This document shows, one piece after another, positions 46,803 to 57,760 of a stretch of DNA of 64,000 nucleotides; within the stretch, counting starts at the first letter, position 1; each line of letters starts with the position of its first letter. The notes under the pieces are model-generated. The model searched no databases. It was not told the DNA's origin and saw nothing but the letters and a program-made list of their open reading frames with translations. The position numbers were made by a program, and so were the translations under genes. Location of the stretch: the NCBI GenBank assembly GCA_036346255.1, contig CM070628.1, positions 11,671,840 through 11,735,839 of the forward strand, written 5' to 3'. Source of the DNA: Ampelocalamus luodianensis. Taxonomy: Eukaryota; Streptophyta; Magnoliopsida; Poales; Poaceae.

Positions 46803-47104
46803 GCTGCATAAAATTTGTTTTTTATAATACATTTATAATAGAATTTTTTATAATACATTTTTAATAGAATTATATAAATAAATGCTTGTTTAGTAAAATT
46901 ACAAAAATGAACTTCTATCGTCATTTCAAATGATGACATGCCCCTATCGCCAGTTGGATTGGTGACAGAAATCCTGTCGCCCACCAAAAAGTATTAAATA
47001 CCCCTATCGCCATTTGGAGTAAAATAGAAGCAAATCGTCATTCCAAATGGTGACAGAGATCTTGTAGCTTTTTGTCGCTATTTAGAATGGCAACGGGATC
47101 TCCC

Positions 47105-47114
47105 CTATAAAAGG
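47105..47114 (+). promoter_or_regulatory. TATA box of the second MULE
   Basis: CTATAAAAGG lies just after the subterminal repeats and about 460 bp before the first transposase homology, in the right orientation for transposase transcription. Confidence 0.5.
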
Positions 47115-47289
47115 TCCAAAAATTCGGCCAAAATTCACTTTTAATCCGAAAAAGAGAAAGAGGTAGGGAGAGGAGAGGAGCTAGCCAAGCGTTGTCCGTC
47201 CGTAGCGAAGGAGGGGGAGAGGGAGGAGCAGATCTGATCGTCCATTTGCAACTTTATATTTAATTTTGAAACCTTGATAGGTTAGCAAA

Positions 47290-47560
47290 TAAAACTAAAT
47301 GTCTGCAATTGAATGGATTAGATAGTTATAGATGTATAGTTATGTAATATAGTTTATTGTAGTACATCTTTTTAGGTGTGTATAGTTTAGTTTTCGATAT
47401 GTGGTTAGTCGTACAGAGCTTTTTTTTTATGGTGCAACAATTGAATAGATTAGATAGTTTTAGATGTATAGCTATGTAGCGAAGTTTGTTGTAGTATATA
47501 TTTTTAGTGTGTAGTTTAGTTTTAGATATGTGGTTAATCGTATATTTTTTTATAGTCCAA
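47290..47560. repeat. Two diverged tandem copies of about 140 bp in the MULE leader
   Basis: CAATTGAATGGATTAGATAG (47,307) recurs as CAATTGAATAGATTAGATAG (47,446). Both are followed by TTTTAGATGTATAG or TATAGATGTATAG and GATATGTGGTTA. Confidence 0.75.
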
Positions 47561-47569
47561 TACGTAGAT

Positions 47570-50500
47570 ATGCCTGGATGTAGTCAATTTCAAAATTTAC
47601 TACGAACAATGGACTGTTCTGGAGGGTCCCGAAGGGGTTGATTTGTGTCATTTCCATTTGGTGACAATCAACCTAACAAGATCAGAGCAACATACATGGG
47701 GCGCTGTGATGTGGTAGTTGTATTACACCTTCGAGTTGGACCATGCTCTTCATGATCTAAAGTTGAGCCGCATTGCCACCCGAGCACCACAGAGCACACA
47801 TTGAGAGTTAGTGCAGCTGAAGGGAATGAGGTTATGGCAGTCATACCTAAGCATGGTGAGGGATCACGGGTGGGATTTGGTCCTTCTGGCCTAGGCATAT
47901 GTCAAAGCTTCACCTGCATATGCTGCGGAACAAAGGGTAGATGGTGGTGATACTGAAGAAGTTAGGGGCTTCAGCCACAGCGCGACGCACACAACGACCA
48001 AAGGGGGGGCTGATTTCACTGATAAGAGATGGGGGTCAAAGAAGCTCATTTGGCCTGGGAAGATAGTGGAATTGTAGACGAAGGTGGTGACTCTACTACA
48101 AAATAGGCTATACTAGACACCTCATCACAGACGGTTTCTTTGGAACCATCTGTGTTAAATTATCATAGATGGTTCCCTTTGGAACCGTCTGTGATATGTA
48201 ACTATCACAAACGATTCTTAATAAAAATCGTTCGTGATAATCGCAGACATCACAGACGGTTCTATTCATGAACCGTCTGTGATAGTTACGTATCACAGAT
48301 GGTTCTATTCACAAACCATCTCTGATACTTAGTGGGAAAACGAAAATTTGGACTTAATGGGCGGGCTGCCGAAACTCGCTTTATATTAACCTCGCCCCGG
48401 CCTCGTCTACCATCTCTACTCACACCTCACACCTTCATCTCCTCCTCTGCCATCTCTCCTCTAACCGAGTGCCACCGTCTCGCCCTGACCTCGCGCTCCA
48501 GCCTCCAGCCAAAGTGAAAACCCTCAAAAAAAGGTCGTTTAGAGCCTCAAAACAGCCTCCGAAGTTTCAGCACCCGTTTTTTTTTTTTTGCAACAAAAAT
48601 GCTATCACAGACGGTTCTAAACAAGACGGTTCAAAAACTGTCTGTGATGACCTCATATCATCACAGACGTATAAATTCAAACGGTTCAAAAAACCGTTTG
48701 TGATGACGGTTTCAACCCGTCGTAATGACCTTTTGTGTAGTAGTGTGAGATCGAAACCTTAGTCAAATGGATGGCGCTCAAAGACCGGGACTACAAGATA
48801 TTATAGGAAGATGAAGGTTTGGATGACGAGAGTGGTGGGAAACAACAAGCGGTTCCATTCGAGTGTAACATATACCAATTCGAAAACCTCGTTGTGGATG
48901 AAGGATTCCGTTTACCGTGGGAGTACCAGTAGAACGAGGTCAGGTAGGGAGTCATGAACAAATGCAAGAAGACAGTCTAGAAAGTTGTAAAATTCTAGGC
49001 CTTGTCGCTGCGACGAACATTCACGATAATGAAGTCTAACCCTAGGTGGTACGACGTGAAGTGTGAGATAGCGAGATGCCCTTAGCGAGTGCACACATTC
49101 TATCCTAAGTGGGACACCTACTGGAAATACTCTATAGTAATCCCTCATACATGTGTCGTGTCTGAATCAATGCAATCTCACAAGAATAATGTCGCCAGGC
49201 TTCAAGAATGTCATGTACGATAAGATCGTTGATAACCTGGATTTTGAGCTATGATCTATCATTAGGGTAATAGAGTCAAGGTTACAGTACACAATCAGTT
49301 ATGCTAAGGCGTGGAGAACAAAGCAGAAGGCATTAGAAGCAAGGTTCGGCATGTTTGAGGACTTGTAGCACAACCTTCCCAGTCAACTCTGAGTCATACA
49401 AGAGAGGAATCCTAGTACTCATGTGGACATTCTCGATTCCACGCATATGTGGTTCGCCAGAAAGAGGGTACTGAAGCGAGCTTTCTTCACCTTTGGTGCA
49501 TGCATCAATGCATTCCGGTATTACCGTCCTATCTTGTGCGTGGATGACACGTCTCTAACTGGGACGTACAAGGGGCATATACTTACTGGAATTGCGATGA
49601 ACGAGAACAACTCCTGTGGCGTTTGCATTCATCGAAAGCGAGAGCACTAACAGTTGGTTGTGATTTCTGAGGAATGTGAAGATTTCTGTTGTACAGGGCT
49701 GTCCTAACGTGTGTGTTATACATAACCGACATGCCGGCCTGTTGAGTGCAATAACTCAGCTACAGCAAAGGGAACATGAGCCACTTGCATGGGTGGATAT
49801 GCAGAGTAGGTGATACTTGAGGTACACGGGTGTAGACTTTTACAAGCAGTTTCACAGCAAGGACTTGATGAAGCTTTTCAAGTGGTTGTGCAACCAGAAT
49901 TAGCAGAGAAAGTTTGATGCACTCTGGATGAGCATACGAGGTTGCACAAAAGGGAGACAGTGAAGTAGTCCGCCATTGTCCCAGTTACCTCGCAGATGGT
50001 CCCAGTTTGACAAGGAAGACCAGCAGACGGGTGAAATACATCTCGGACTGGATTGAGTACGAGCCTAAGGTGAAGTGGTTATTTCTAAATGACAAGGATG
50101 GTACTATACTCCGCTATGATCACCAAGTACATAGAGGAGGAGAGCAAGAAGGGTGAGACGCACAGGGCATTCAAGATGGGCACAAGGGAGCTTCGTTGTT
50201 GCAGGGAGAAAGGACGATGTGGGCAAAACCATGAGAGGATCATCCATGAGTGCACGTTTAACCACACTCGTTGCAGTTGCACTTGCAACAAGCCACTTCT
50301 TCTACATAGGCCATACTCACATGTGAGGGCCGCATATTCGACGTTGGCGCAACATTCAAGCCAATATATTTCTGAATATTTCACCAAGAAAGAGGTGATG
50401 CTAACCTGGAGCGCAGAGGTGTATGGTTATCATGTGGTTGGCCATTTCACCGGCCAACCTACTTGGGAGCAGCAAATTTGGGCTGTCGACATTGATATGC

Positions 50501-50730
50501 TAAAGGGAACGGTTAGCCGACGGCAGAGATGACGTATCAAGAACGACATGGACAAATCAGAAGCTAGACGTCGTACGAAGAAGTGGAGAAATGAACAACA
50601 TGAAGGAGAGGTCGGCAGTCCGAACGACGCTGCGGGGACCTCACCCGACCGCCCCACTCGAGGCGAGTACCGTGGAGCTCGACATGGCGGATGTAGAGGT
50701 GGCGGCTATGGGGTTGGTTTATATTATTGA
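47570..50730 (+). pseudogene. MuDR-like transposase with many amber codons, split by CACTA
   Basis: In order: QFQNLLRTMDCSGGSRRG near 47,590; the Mutator DNA-binding domain at 48,860-49,150 (FENLVVDEGFRLPWEYQ, RRTFTIMKSNPRWYDVKC); the catalytic domain at 49,423-49,650 (RAFFTFGACINAFRYYRPIL, CVDDTSLTGTYKG); and the C-terminal part 50,089-50,532 (HRAFKMGTREL, HECTFNHTRCSCTC, EVYGYHVVGHFTGQPTWEQQ). Most in-frame stops are TAG at places where the first MULE has Gln or Trp codons. The gene is not functional as written. Confidence 0.8.
48091..48745. mobile_element. Non-autonomous CACTA (En/Spm-like) element
   Basis: The ends are CTCTACTACAAAA and TTTTGTGTAGTAGTG (a CACTACTACA-type terminus, left end mutated), with 3-bp duplication TGA on both sides (48,088-48,090 and 48,746-48,748). 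Both subterminal regions are full of TCACAGACGGTT and its reverse complement. The middle holds a CT-rich stretch and no transposase. Confidence 0.85.
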
Positions 50731-51112
50731 AATGCCTTGAGATGAATATTTTTCTTATTATCATTGTGATTTGTCAAACAACACTTATACAGACTACGTG
50801 TCAATAGCGGACATGCAAGTGTGTTGTATGCCGTGCGTGTGAAAAATTACAACTATGTTGTCCGATGTACTGATATTATGTCATACGTCAAATAGTTATA
50901 TGCAACCTATGAAGTACCGCTAATTACAAAGTTTGTTTGAAGTATGCTTAATATTATTTTTATTATTTTCTATTTATGTTTCTTATTATGAACAATGTAA
51001 GCACTTACTTTTCGGTTTCTATTTACAATATGCTTAGTATTGTTTCTTTTTATTTTCTGTTTTTGTTCTTTATAATTAATAATGTAAGCACAGACTTTTT
51101 TTTGTTTCTTAT

Positions 51113-51272
51113 TATTTCAGGTATAACGTCTGCAGGAGCTTTTGTGCAGTGGTCCTTTGAGTTACTGGACCCGGCTGTTGATGTGGGCCACCGTAGCCGC
51201 CTCAGTACCGTTCAGCCCGAGCCTGACGAGGCACCCACAGAGCTTAGCGCGTTGCACCTGCGCACACCATGA
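51113..51272 (+). pseudogene. Possible N-terminal fragment of a PMD protein
   Basis: After an acceptor-like TTATTTCAG, the frame FELLDPAVDVGHRSRLSTVQ and PDEAPTELSALHLR resembles the start of transposon-carried PMD proteins as I recall them. It stops at 51,272. If correct, this MULE also carried a PMD gene, downstream of its transposase. Evidence is limited to this short stretch. Confidence 0.3.
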
Positions 51273-51330
51273 GGACATAGAGGGTCATCCTACGTGGGCT
51301 CCTAGATATGTGCAGCTGTGACTTTTTTAA

Positions 51331-51951
51331 AATATATTATATTTTTAAAATCCAGAAAATTTTGGCCCGAATAATCGAGTCGACGAGTGGAGATAAAATT
51401 TTGGGCTTGAATGAGACACTCCACTCCCATTTTCCGCTCCAGGCGCACCGACGAACCGAAGTGTGAGCCCAGCTCGTTCAATCAATTTGATCTGCTAGGA
51501 CGCCAAGTGTGAGCTGCTGATAACCCACTGCCCCATTATAAAATACATGACTCACACGTGCGGTGCCGTGCGGTAATAATCAAATCGTGCCCTACGTGGC
51601 ACACCATGATGAACGCACACCCGTACGTGCTGGCCAGTACACGGCAGTAGACTATGGAGTACAGATAGCTCCCCAGTCCCTCGTCGTCTCGTCGTCGACG
51701 ACGCCATAACTAGTTTCCCTAGCTCCAGTAGTTCAACTTTTTTTTTGAAGGATTACAGTAGTACAAACTTCAATTTACAAGTCCTTTATTTAGCACTGCG
51801 CCAGAAAAAGAGCCAAACATAAGCTACGAACTATGTAAGACATATCCGCATGTACACAAAGACAATACACACTTGGTTCAGCAGCTCGGCGCTGGATGCC
51901 TGGATGGGTGGATTCACTGGTCGCTGACTCGCTTCTACCACTGTACCTGTG
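51331..51951 (-). other. 3' flank and UTR of the EXORDIUM-like gene
   Basis: No ORF or transposon end is recognised. The segment nearest the stop codon is the likely 3' UTR. Confidence 0.4.
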
Positions 51952-52908
51952 CTACACCAGCGTGGCGCAAGCGGACGTGGCGGGGTCGAACAGCGCGGGG
52001 AGCAGGTACTTCCTCCCGTGCGCCCCGTTGGCGTTGTAGCTAGCACCGGTCGCCTTGTCCACCAGCAGCTGGCCGGCGTAACCGGGGTACGCGCCCTCGC
52101 CGTAGACGCCCGGGCACGCCGTCGCGGCCTCCAGCGGCGCGCCGCGGTCGCCCTGGTAGAACCCGTCGCCGAACGGGTTGGTCACCGCGCCCGCCACCAT
52201 GCTGGCCAGGTTGATCACGAGGCCGTCCATGCCCACGTCGCCGTTCGGCGGCACCAGCGGCGGCGCCTGGGGCCCGTACACTGGTTGGTGGAACGGCCAC
52301 GCGCACTGGCCGGGGCACTGGGTCGCCGAGTTGCCCACCCACGTGTACGCCGTGCCGGCGCGCCCGTCCGACCCGTGCGTCCCGCACCGGCTCATGCAGA
52401 AGCCCTCCACGGCCACGTCCTGCGCCGTGAGCACCAGCGCGATGCCGCCCTTCCCCGGCCTCGCTCTAGCTGCCAGAGCGGGGAGCTGGGACAGCTTCAG
52501 TCTCTTCCCCAGTGAGCACCCCTCGTCGGAGACCTGGCCGGACAGGACCACCCGCGCGTTCTTGGCCCTGCCGCCGTGCGCTCCGTTCTTGCTGACGGCC
52601 TCCGCCTTGGAGAGGTACAGCTGGTGAATGCTGCTCCACCACTGGGAGACGGACGGTGCGGGGGATGCTTGCGGCGCGGCGGAGAGGGAGAGGAGGAAGT
52701 CGGAGACGACGGACTTTTGCGCCGGCGTGAAGCGGCCGTACCAGAGGATGGAGACTGGGATGTTGCCGTTCAGCACGGCGCCGTTGTGGTACGTGAGTAG
52801 GTTCGGCTGGGGCTGGACTAGGTACATGAGCTTCCTGGTCGCCATTGATGAGACGGCCATGTTTGTGGCAAGTACCATTAGTAGGAGGAGGAGGTTTTCC
52901 TTGGCCAT
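51952..52908 (-). CDS. EXORDIUM-like (PHI-1 family) secreted protein
   Basis: EXORDIUM-like proteins are apoplastic, are linked in Arabidopsis to brassinosteroid-responsive growth and carbon status, and have no known enzymatic activity. This single-exon gene encodes 318 residues, normal for the family. The start is the ATG at 52,906-52,908, because MAKENLLLLLMVLATNMAV gives a clean signal peptide; an in-frame ATG 18 codons upstream does not. Family motifs: YHNGAVLNGNIPVSILWYGR, FTPAQKSVVSDFLLSLS, then a cysteine-rich middle (CMSRCGTHG, NSATQCPGQCAWPFH) and the end YAGQLLVDKATGASYNANG and GRKYLLPALFDPATSACATL. No defects are visible. A TATA box lies about 105 bp upstream. A truncated paralogue lies 6 kb away on the same strand. 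Confidence 0.93.
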   Translation of the reverse strand: MAKENLLLLLMVLATNMAVSSMATRKLMYLVQPQPNLLTYHNGAVLNGNIPVSILWYGRFTPAQKSVVSDFLLSLSAAPQASPAPSVSQWWSSIHQLYLSKAEAVSKNGAHGGRAKNARVVLSGQVSDEGCSLGKRLKLSQLPALAARARPGKGGIALVLTAQDVAVEGFCMSRCGTHGSDGRAGTAYTWVGNSATQCPGQCAWPFHQPVYGPQAPPLVPPNGDVGMDGLVINLASMVAGAVTNPFGDGFYQGDRGAPLEAATACPGVYGEGAYPGYAGQLLVDKATGASYNANGAHGRKYLLPALFDPATSACATLV

Positions 52909-53010
52909 TTGGGCAAGAGGGGTATAGATTTTGGAAGAAAGCTCTGCGTGTGCGTGTTGCATGTGTGGTGTTAATTTGGAGTGTGGAGAGCGTAGGCAAA
53001 CGGAGAGCTG

Positions 53011-53019
53011 TTTTTATAG
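53011..53019 (-). promoter_or_regulatory. TATA box of the EXORDIUM-like gene
   Basis: CCTATAAAAA on the minus strand lies about 105 bp upstream of the ATG, a normal distance for a short 5' leader. Confidence 0.65.
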
Positions 53020-53489
53020 GGGAGCCCAGTGCGTAATATGAATCCATCTTATTGTGCATGTTTAAAACAAGCCACTGTTCCTTTTTCGAAAAAAATGTTT
53101 ATCTGATAGCTACTAATACTAATCCATTAAGTTACTGGTTATATAAGCCATTTACAACATACACCACGATCTCTTCTCAGTTCAAAGTAAGAGAGAAAAA
53201 AAAGAAACAAATTGCTATAAATCACTCAACTAAATTCTTTCTGCTGATTTAGACGAATTTCTACGCCACAGAATGGATGTCGCGTCAACACAAATAACTT
53301 GGAAAAGTTTGGCTTCCATCCAAGGATGTGTGTCATGGACCATGGTAAGATTGGTATTGTTACTCAATAATAATAAGCTACTACTTTCTTGCCCGTGGCA
53401 AACACTGCACACTTTGCAAACAAAAGATTCTTTGAATCAGAACACGTGTTTTTCCTATAAATTTTTTTAGAACAGGTGGAATGCCTATC
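53020..53489 (-). other. Upstream region of the EXORDIUM-like gene
   Basis: AT-rich promoter sequence, with no ORF or repeat recognised. Confidence 0.35.
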
Positions 53490-55559
53490 AGTGGGGGCTA
53501 AGTGAAGCGGGTACGGTGCACCGGATTAGGACAGGAACTGTAGAGACCACGTAGTTTGCTCCTAATTTTATGGTTGAATAATTGGCATTGTTGTCGAGGA
53601 GTCTGGAGAGTAAACTTTCGGTTTAGCATATTGTCAGTTTTGCTGTCAGAGCACTGATGATCTGACCGATCAAGGGTGGCGGTCAGACCGATCGTGGCCG
53701 GCGATGTGAGCTTTTGAGGTTTATACACCGAACACTTGTGTGAGAATGTTTGAGGATGTGTTTGAATCAAGTACAATTGAAAATGGAGATTAGATGCGAA
53801 ACTAGATAGAGTTTTGCCGAAAAGTTCAAAGAGAGTGTCTTCAGAATTTGGGAAGTGGTCTGACCGGGCGTTGGTTGGCGGTCTGATCGATTTGTGGTCA
53901 AATCGGTCATGTCTAGTGGTCAGACCAGTCGAGGGTTGGCGATCTGACTGGCCGTAGCATGTTCATGCACAGTGAGTGTGATGAACTTGTGGATTTGGCC
54001 AAAGTTATGGGATTCAGTGCATAGGTATTGTATGATGCATGTTTTGGCTAACGTGGGTTAAGTTGTGAGAAACTTATGACTGTAATTGATTTCTTGGTTT
54101 ATTATTGTGAAGGAATGCTTGAAGTCAACTACGATCAACGGCGAGGGTGCTTGGGACTAGGCTAGGATAGCTAAGGTTCAGAACGACCGAAGATGTCGAG
54201 TGAAGTGGTTGGACTCAAGCATGGCACAAGTTGGTAAAGAATGATTGAACGGAAAGTTTGATGCAACGGGTTGTATCAAGTGGCTTGGCTCGATGCAAGT
54301 GTCATGGTGGTGTGGTAAGGGCCGGATGGGAGAGACTTACCAGTATGTGAAAAGCCATTGATGAACCTACATGTGGCGAAACATAAGATTACTTCACGAT
54401 GATTGGACTCGAATATGGAGAAGGATCGAGAAGGGGTATTTTGGTGTCTTCGGCTCTTCGCCAAAATGCTAGGATGGTGATCTTGGACAACCCACAACAC
54501 ATAACGACGTAAAGGAGAGATGGTTTAGGTCAGCGAAGAAGAAGATCACGGAGAGACGGATTCAGGAGATCGAGTTTGTCATTCGCTTTGAAAAGCGTGT
54601 ATAATTGTAGACTCGTTTGTGTGTGTTCTCTAGATCTAACCTCCACTATATAAGGATTGGTGTAGGATTTGTACAACCAAGCTTTCGAAACCATAATTTG
54701 ATATTAGGGAAAAGTGGGGGAAATAGAAGAGGTTAGGGTTTGAAAGAGATGGATTGTGAAATTGGGTGCTAATGATTAAGCCTTTGTTCTCCATGGTAGA
54801 GTGACTGTAAACCTAAAATTCCTCTAATATATATCCAATCAAGTTTGCACCAAGATGATTTATACCTTGTTCTTATTCTCTCTTTGATAATTTTGGAGCT
54901 TTTGTGTTCCAGGGGTTTTGGCTGGATCTTTTGCTATGATCTAGCTCGCCATGACTTGTGTGATCTAATCTAAGGTCATCTTGACCATCTTTCACCCATG
55001 AGCAAGCTTTTGTATAAAGTTTAGGTTTTTTCCTCGGCTTTGAGCCTTCTTGACCTCAATCAAGAAATTCGTAGAACGTTGACTACGATCATCGATTAGA
55101 ATAGGTTTCTGGTCTTCTTGATGGGTTATGTCTGAAATATTAGGGGATTAGGATAACAGGATCCAAAGTTGAGTGTTTTGTGGTCCATCGGGCTACTGAT
55201 TTGCATCTCACTGTCAGACTGGCCTCACCAGCAGTCAGATCGGCCAATTAGTAACCAGATAAATGAAAATTGAATAGAATCACTAATCTCAAACACTGGA
55301 CAGAACTAGCTTCTTAGTACACATTGACAATGAGAAGCAATCCAAATAGCCCAAGTCTGATATTACTATCACATCAATTTCATAATATGACAATTATCTT
55401 CATCAAGCAATTAACAGAGCCCAACACAATATCAAGTCTCCCAGTGCTAGTCAAGACATATTGAAATACAACTAACACAACACACTTAGTAAAGTAAATC
55501 AATTTTGAAAAACAGAAACAACTCACGAATGGATGGCAAGAACCACCAAGGATGCACTC

Positions 55560-55850
55560 GTCGAGTGCACCTCAAAGCAAGAGAGGAGGCATGCAGGGCT
55601 CGAGGAGGAGGCGCACTGGGCTCGGGGGAGGAGGCCCGTTGGGTTCGGGGAGGTGACAGCTCGTGCTTGGGGAGGAGACGGTGGGCCCAGGGGAGGAGGG
55701 GTGCCGGGTTCGAGGAGGAGGCATGCCGAGCTCGGGGGAGGAGGGGTGCTGGGTTTGGGGAGGTGGCGGCTCGTGCTCGGGGGAGGAGGCAGCCGGGCTC
55801 GAGGAGGAAGCGGCATCGAGGACGACGGCGACGGGCTCGAGGGAGGAGAA
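55560..55850 (+). repeat. GGGGAGGAGG-rich minisatellite
   Basis: Irregular units of CTCGGGGGAGGAGG and GGTTCGGGGAGGTG fill this block. It creates long open frames in several frames on both strands that are not taken as genes. The G runs could form G-quadruplexes. Confidence 0.6.
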
Positions 55851-56099
55851 ACTTAATCGTTTGAGTGGGGCGCGGACAAACCCTAGAGTCCTAATATAAA
55901 TAGGTTTGAAAATCACAGACAGTTCTAAAGTAGAACCGTATGTGATAAAAACACATCATAGATGGTCCAAATAAATAACCGTCTGTGATAATATGTGCAA
56001 ATTCAGAACCTATGACAGATTCACATATTAGTAAAGAATTATGTTAGAATATTTGCTAAAACTGCTAATTTTATGATAAGTAGTTCAACACTGTACAGA

Positions 56100-56666
56100 A
56101 AACATGGCATACTCATGCCTAATCCTACAATTATCGCTGCAGAAGACGACATAGTCGTTCTACCCTTCCATCGCTCCATAGCTGGTGCTTGTGCACCGAT
56201 GGCCGTCCTCCGATAGCGCCCATACCCAGCCCAGTGGCCCGGCCATCCTCTTCCACGCCGCCTCCTGGATCGCGTCCGCAACGAGTCTCCGGCACCGCCT
56301 GCACTCCCGGTTGGTCCTCTTGACCGTCTCGCATCGGCCACTGGTCGGTTCTCCCTCGACTTGGATGATGTAGTGCTTCCCAACGTCACATGCCTCGTCG
56401 GCCATGTAGAGGAGAAGGCCAAGCACGTAGGCCGGGGCCTTGTGGTCGGCGACGGCCACTCGGTCGAGGTACTTGAGGCTATGCTGCATGTCCTGGTGCG
56501 CAAAGACAAGTGGGAGGTCGACGATGAAGCATGCCTCCGGGTTGTTGGCGCCGGCCAGGTGGTTGACGATGCCGAGGTAGTGCTCGTTGTCCGGCCATTT
56601 CATCACCTCCTCCCGTTCCAGTGCCACACACCTCCCCACGGCGTGCTCCTTAGACACCTTATACAT
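56100..56666 (-). pseudogene. Captured fragment of a grass F-box/SEL1-like protein with C-terminal zinc finger
   Basis: The minus-strand frame from 56,666 reads HAVGRCVALEREEVMKW, ARRANGED in the family way with PEACFIVDLPLVFAHQ, YLDRVAVADHKAPAYVLGLL and YMADEACDVGKHY. A CRRCRR start of a zinc-finger-like tail follows. After a frameshift near 56,160 it continues with VFCSDNCRIRH. The N-terminal F-box expected in full-length grass homologues is missing. The family name is from memory of similar grass proteins and is tentative. It lies inside the CACTA element. Confidence 0.45.
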
Positions 56667-57760
56667 GGTCTTACAACTAAAATTTAAGATGACAAATCTT
56701 AATACAAGAATTACTCCATGAGAGAAAATTAAAAGGCCAAATTAAGGTCGTTGTTGCTAGTCAGTTTAGTGACATGTTTGTTGAAACATGAACCAGAATC
56801 GTGTTTCTATCGAAACTAAATTTGCCGATATTTTAGACAGTACAAACACAACCGAGACTTTCTCCTTCAGTTCAGAATTGGATATTGGATACAAAACAAA
56901 ATCAACACGAGATTATTTTGTGCCGTATCAACTGATACGACTTTTCAGTTTTTCTCCTTATTTTTTTATAGATTTTCAGAGGAATTACAATTAGATTCTC
57001 TATCGGTCTCTGAAATTGAAACAAACACCTGAAACTTTCTCACAACTAGGATGATACGCTATAGTATCATATTCAGAAACTGACTCTGAATAAAAATAGA
57101 ATAGAATACTGACTCCTTTCAGACCTACAAAAAAATAAAAGAACAAATACGTATGTGGCTCGTAGGCTGTAGAGATCAGCCATGGGCTAAGGAGAGCTCG
57201 TGGCCACGAGGCTGACGATGTGGACGACGATATCGTGAGGAAGAGCAATGGCGATCACCGACATCCTTGTCTTGGTCCTCGCCGTTATGTTGCGTGTGCT
57301 CACCATGCCGTATGTATTCAATATCGTGCATGCTCACCATGATACGCGATGATCATTCTTATAAAACGTCAAAGAGACGTATCGTAACATCGGCGCGCGA
57401 GACGAAGAGACGCATCGCGCAGGAGCTGAAGCATTGAATATATCACAGACGGTTTTTAATACAAAACGTCTATGACAATTAACTCATCACAGACAGATGG
57501 TTTTTAGCATAGCAAGTAACATAGATGGTCGCTATAAACCAAAACTGTATGTGATTGTATTTAATACTGACGGTTTTAGTCAACCGTCTGTGATGAAATG
57601 TTCAGTATTTTTTTTGTAGTAGTGGTCAGATCGGCCTAGCTTGGCGGTCAGACCGACGAAGAGGGTTGGGCTCGGGGTCTCTTGGTTTCATTGCAAGACT
57701 TGTGCTGTGATCTTCATAGCCTTCATGTCTATTAGAGTTAAAAAGATGTTGAATACCGGA

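Larger units (their letters stand above)
46803..51330 (+). mobile_element. Second MULE, related to the 9-kb element, right end not identified
   Basis: The left end has TTATAATACATTTATAATAG repeats, then AAATAAATGC...AAAATTACAAAAATG, similar to the left end of the 24.8-kb MULE. Subterminal repeats of CTATCGCCA(T/G)TTGG type and a TATA box follow. The transposase on the plus strand matches the first MULE throughout. A CACTA element sits inside. The right boundary is an estimate. Confidence 0.65.
55250..57624. mobile_element. CACTA element that captured a host gene fragment
   Basis: The right end is TTTTTTTGTAGTAGTG at 57,624. Subterminal TCACAGACGG/CCGTCTGTGA repeats occur at 55,910-56,030 and 57,437-57,605. 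The left CACTA end was not found, and the left limit is set where LTR sequence stops. Inside are a GGGGAGGAGG-rich block and a minus-strand gene fragment. No transposase is seen. Confidence 0.65.
53490..57760 (+). repeat. Probable solo LTR of a long-LTR retrotransposon, split by CACTA
   Basis: Repeated palindromic GGTC(A/T)GACC-type motifs occur at 53,650-53,700, 53,860-53,960, 55,205-55,250 and again at 57,625-57,660, after the CACTA element. A TATA box TATATAAGG is at 54,648. No coding sequence is present. The ends and target duplication were not identified, so the limits are approximate. Confidence 0.5.

Noticed and set aside
51325..51370. TTTTTTAAAATATATTATA as a possible right end of the second MULE
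   Set aside because: It resembles a left-end sequence in direct orientation, not the needed inverted form, and no target duplication was found.
51949..52627. Plus-strand ORFs of 188 and 149 codons over the EXORDIUM-like gene
   Set aside because: Antisense shadows caused by the high GC content of third codon positions.
55505..55916. Gly/Arg-rich or Pro/Ser-rich ORFs
   Set aside because: Products of the GGGGAGGAGG repeat; open in several frames at once.
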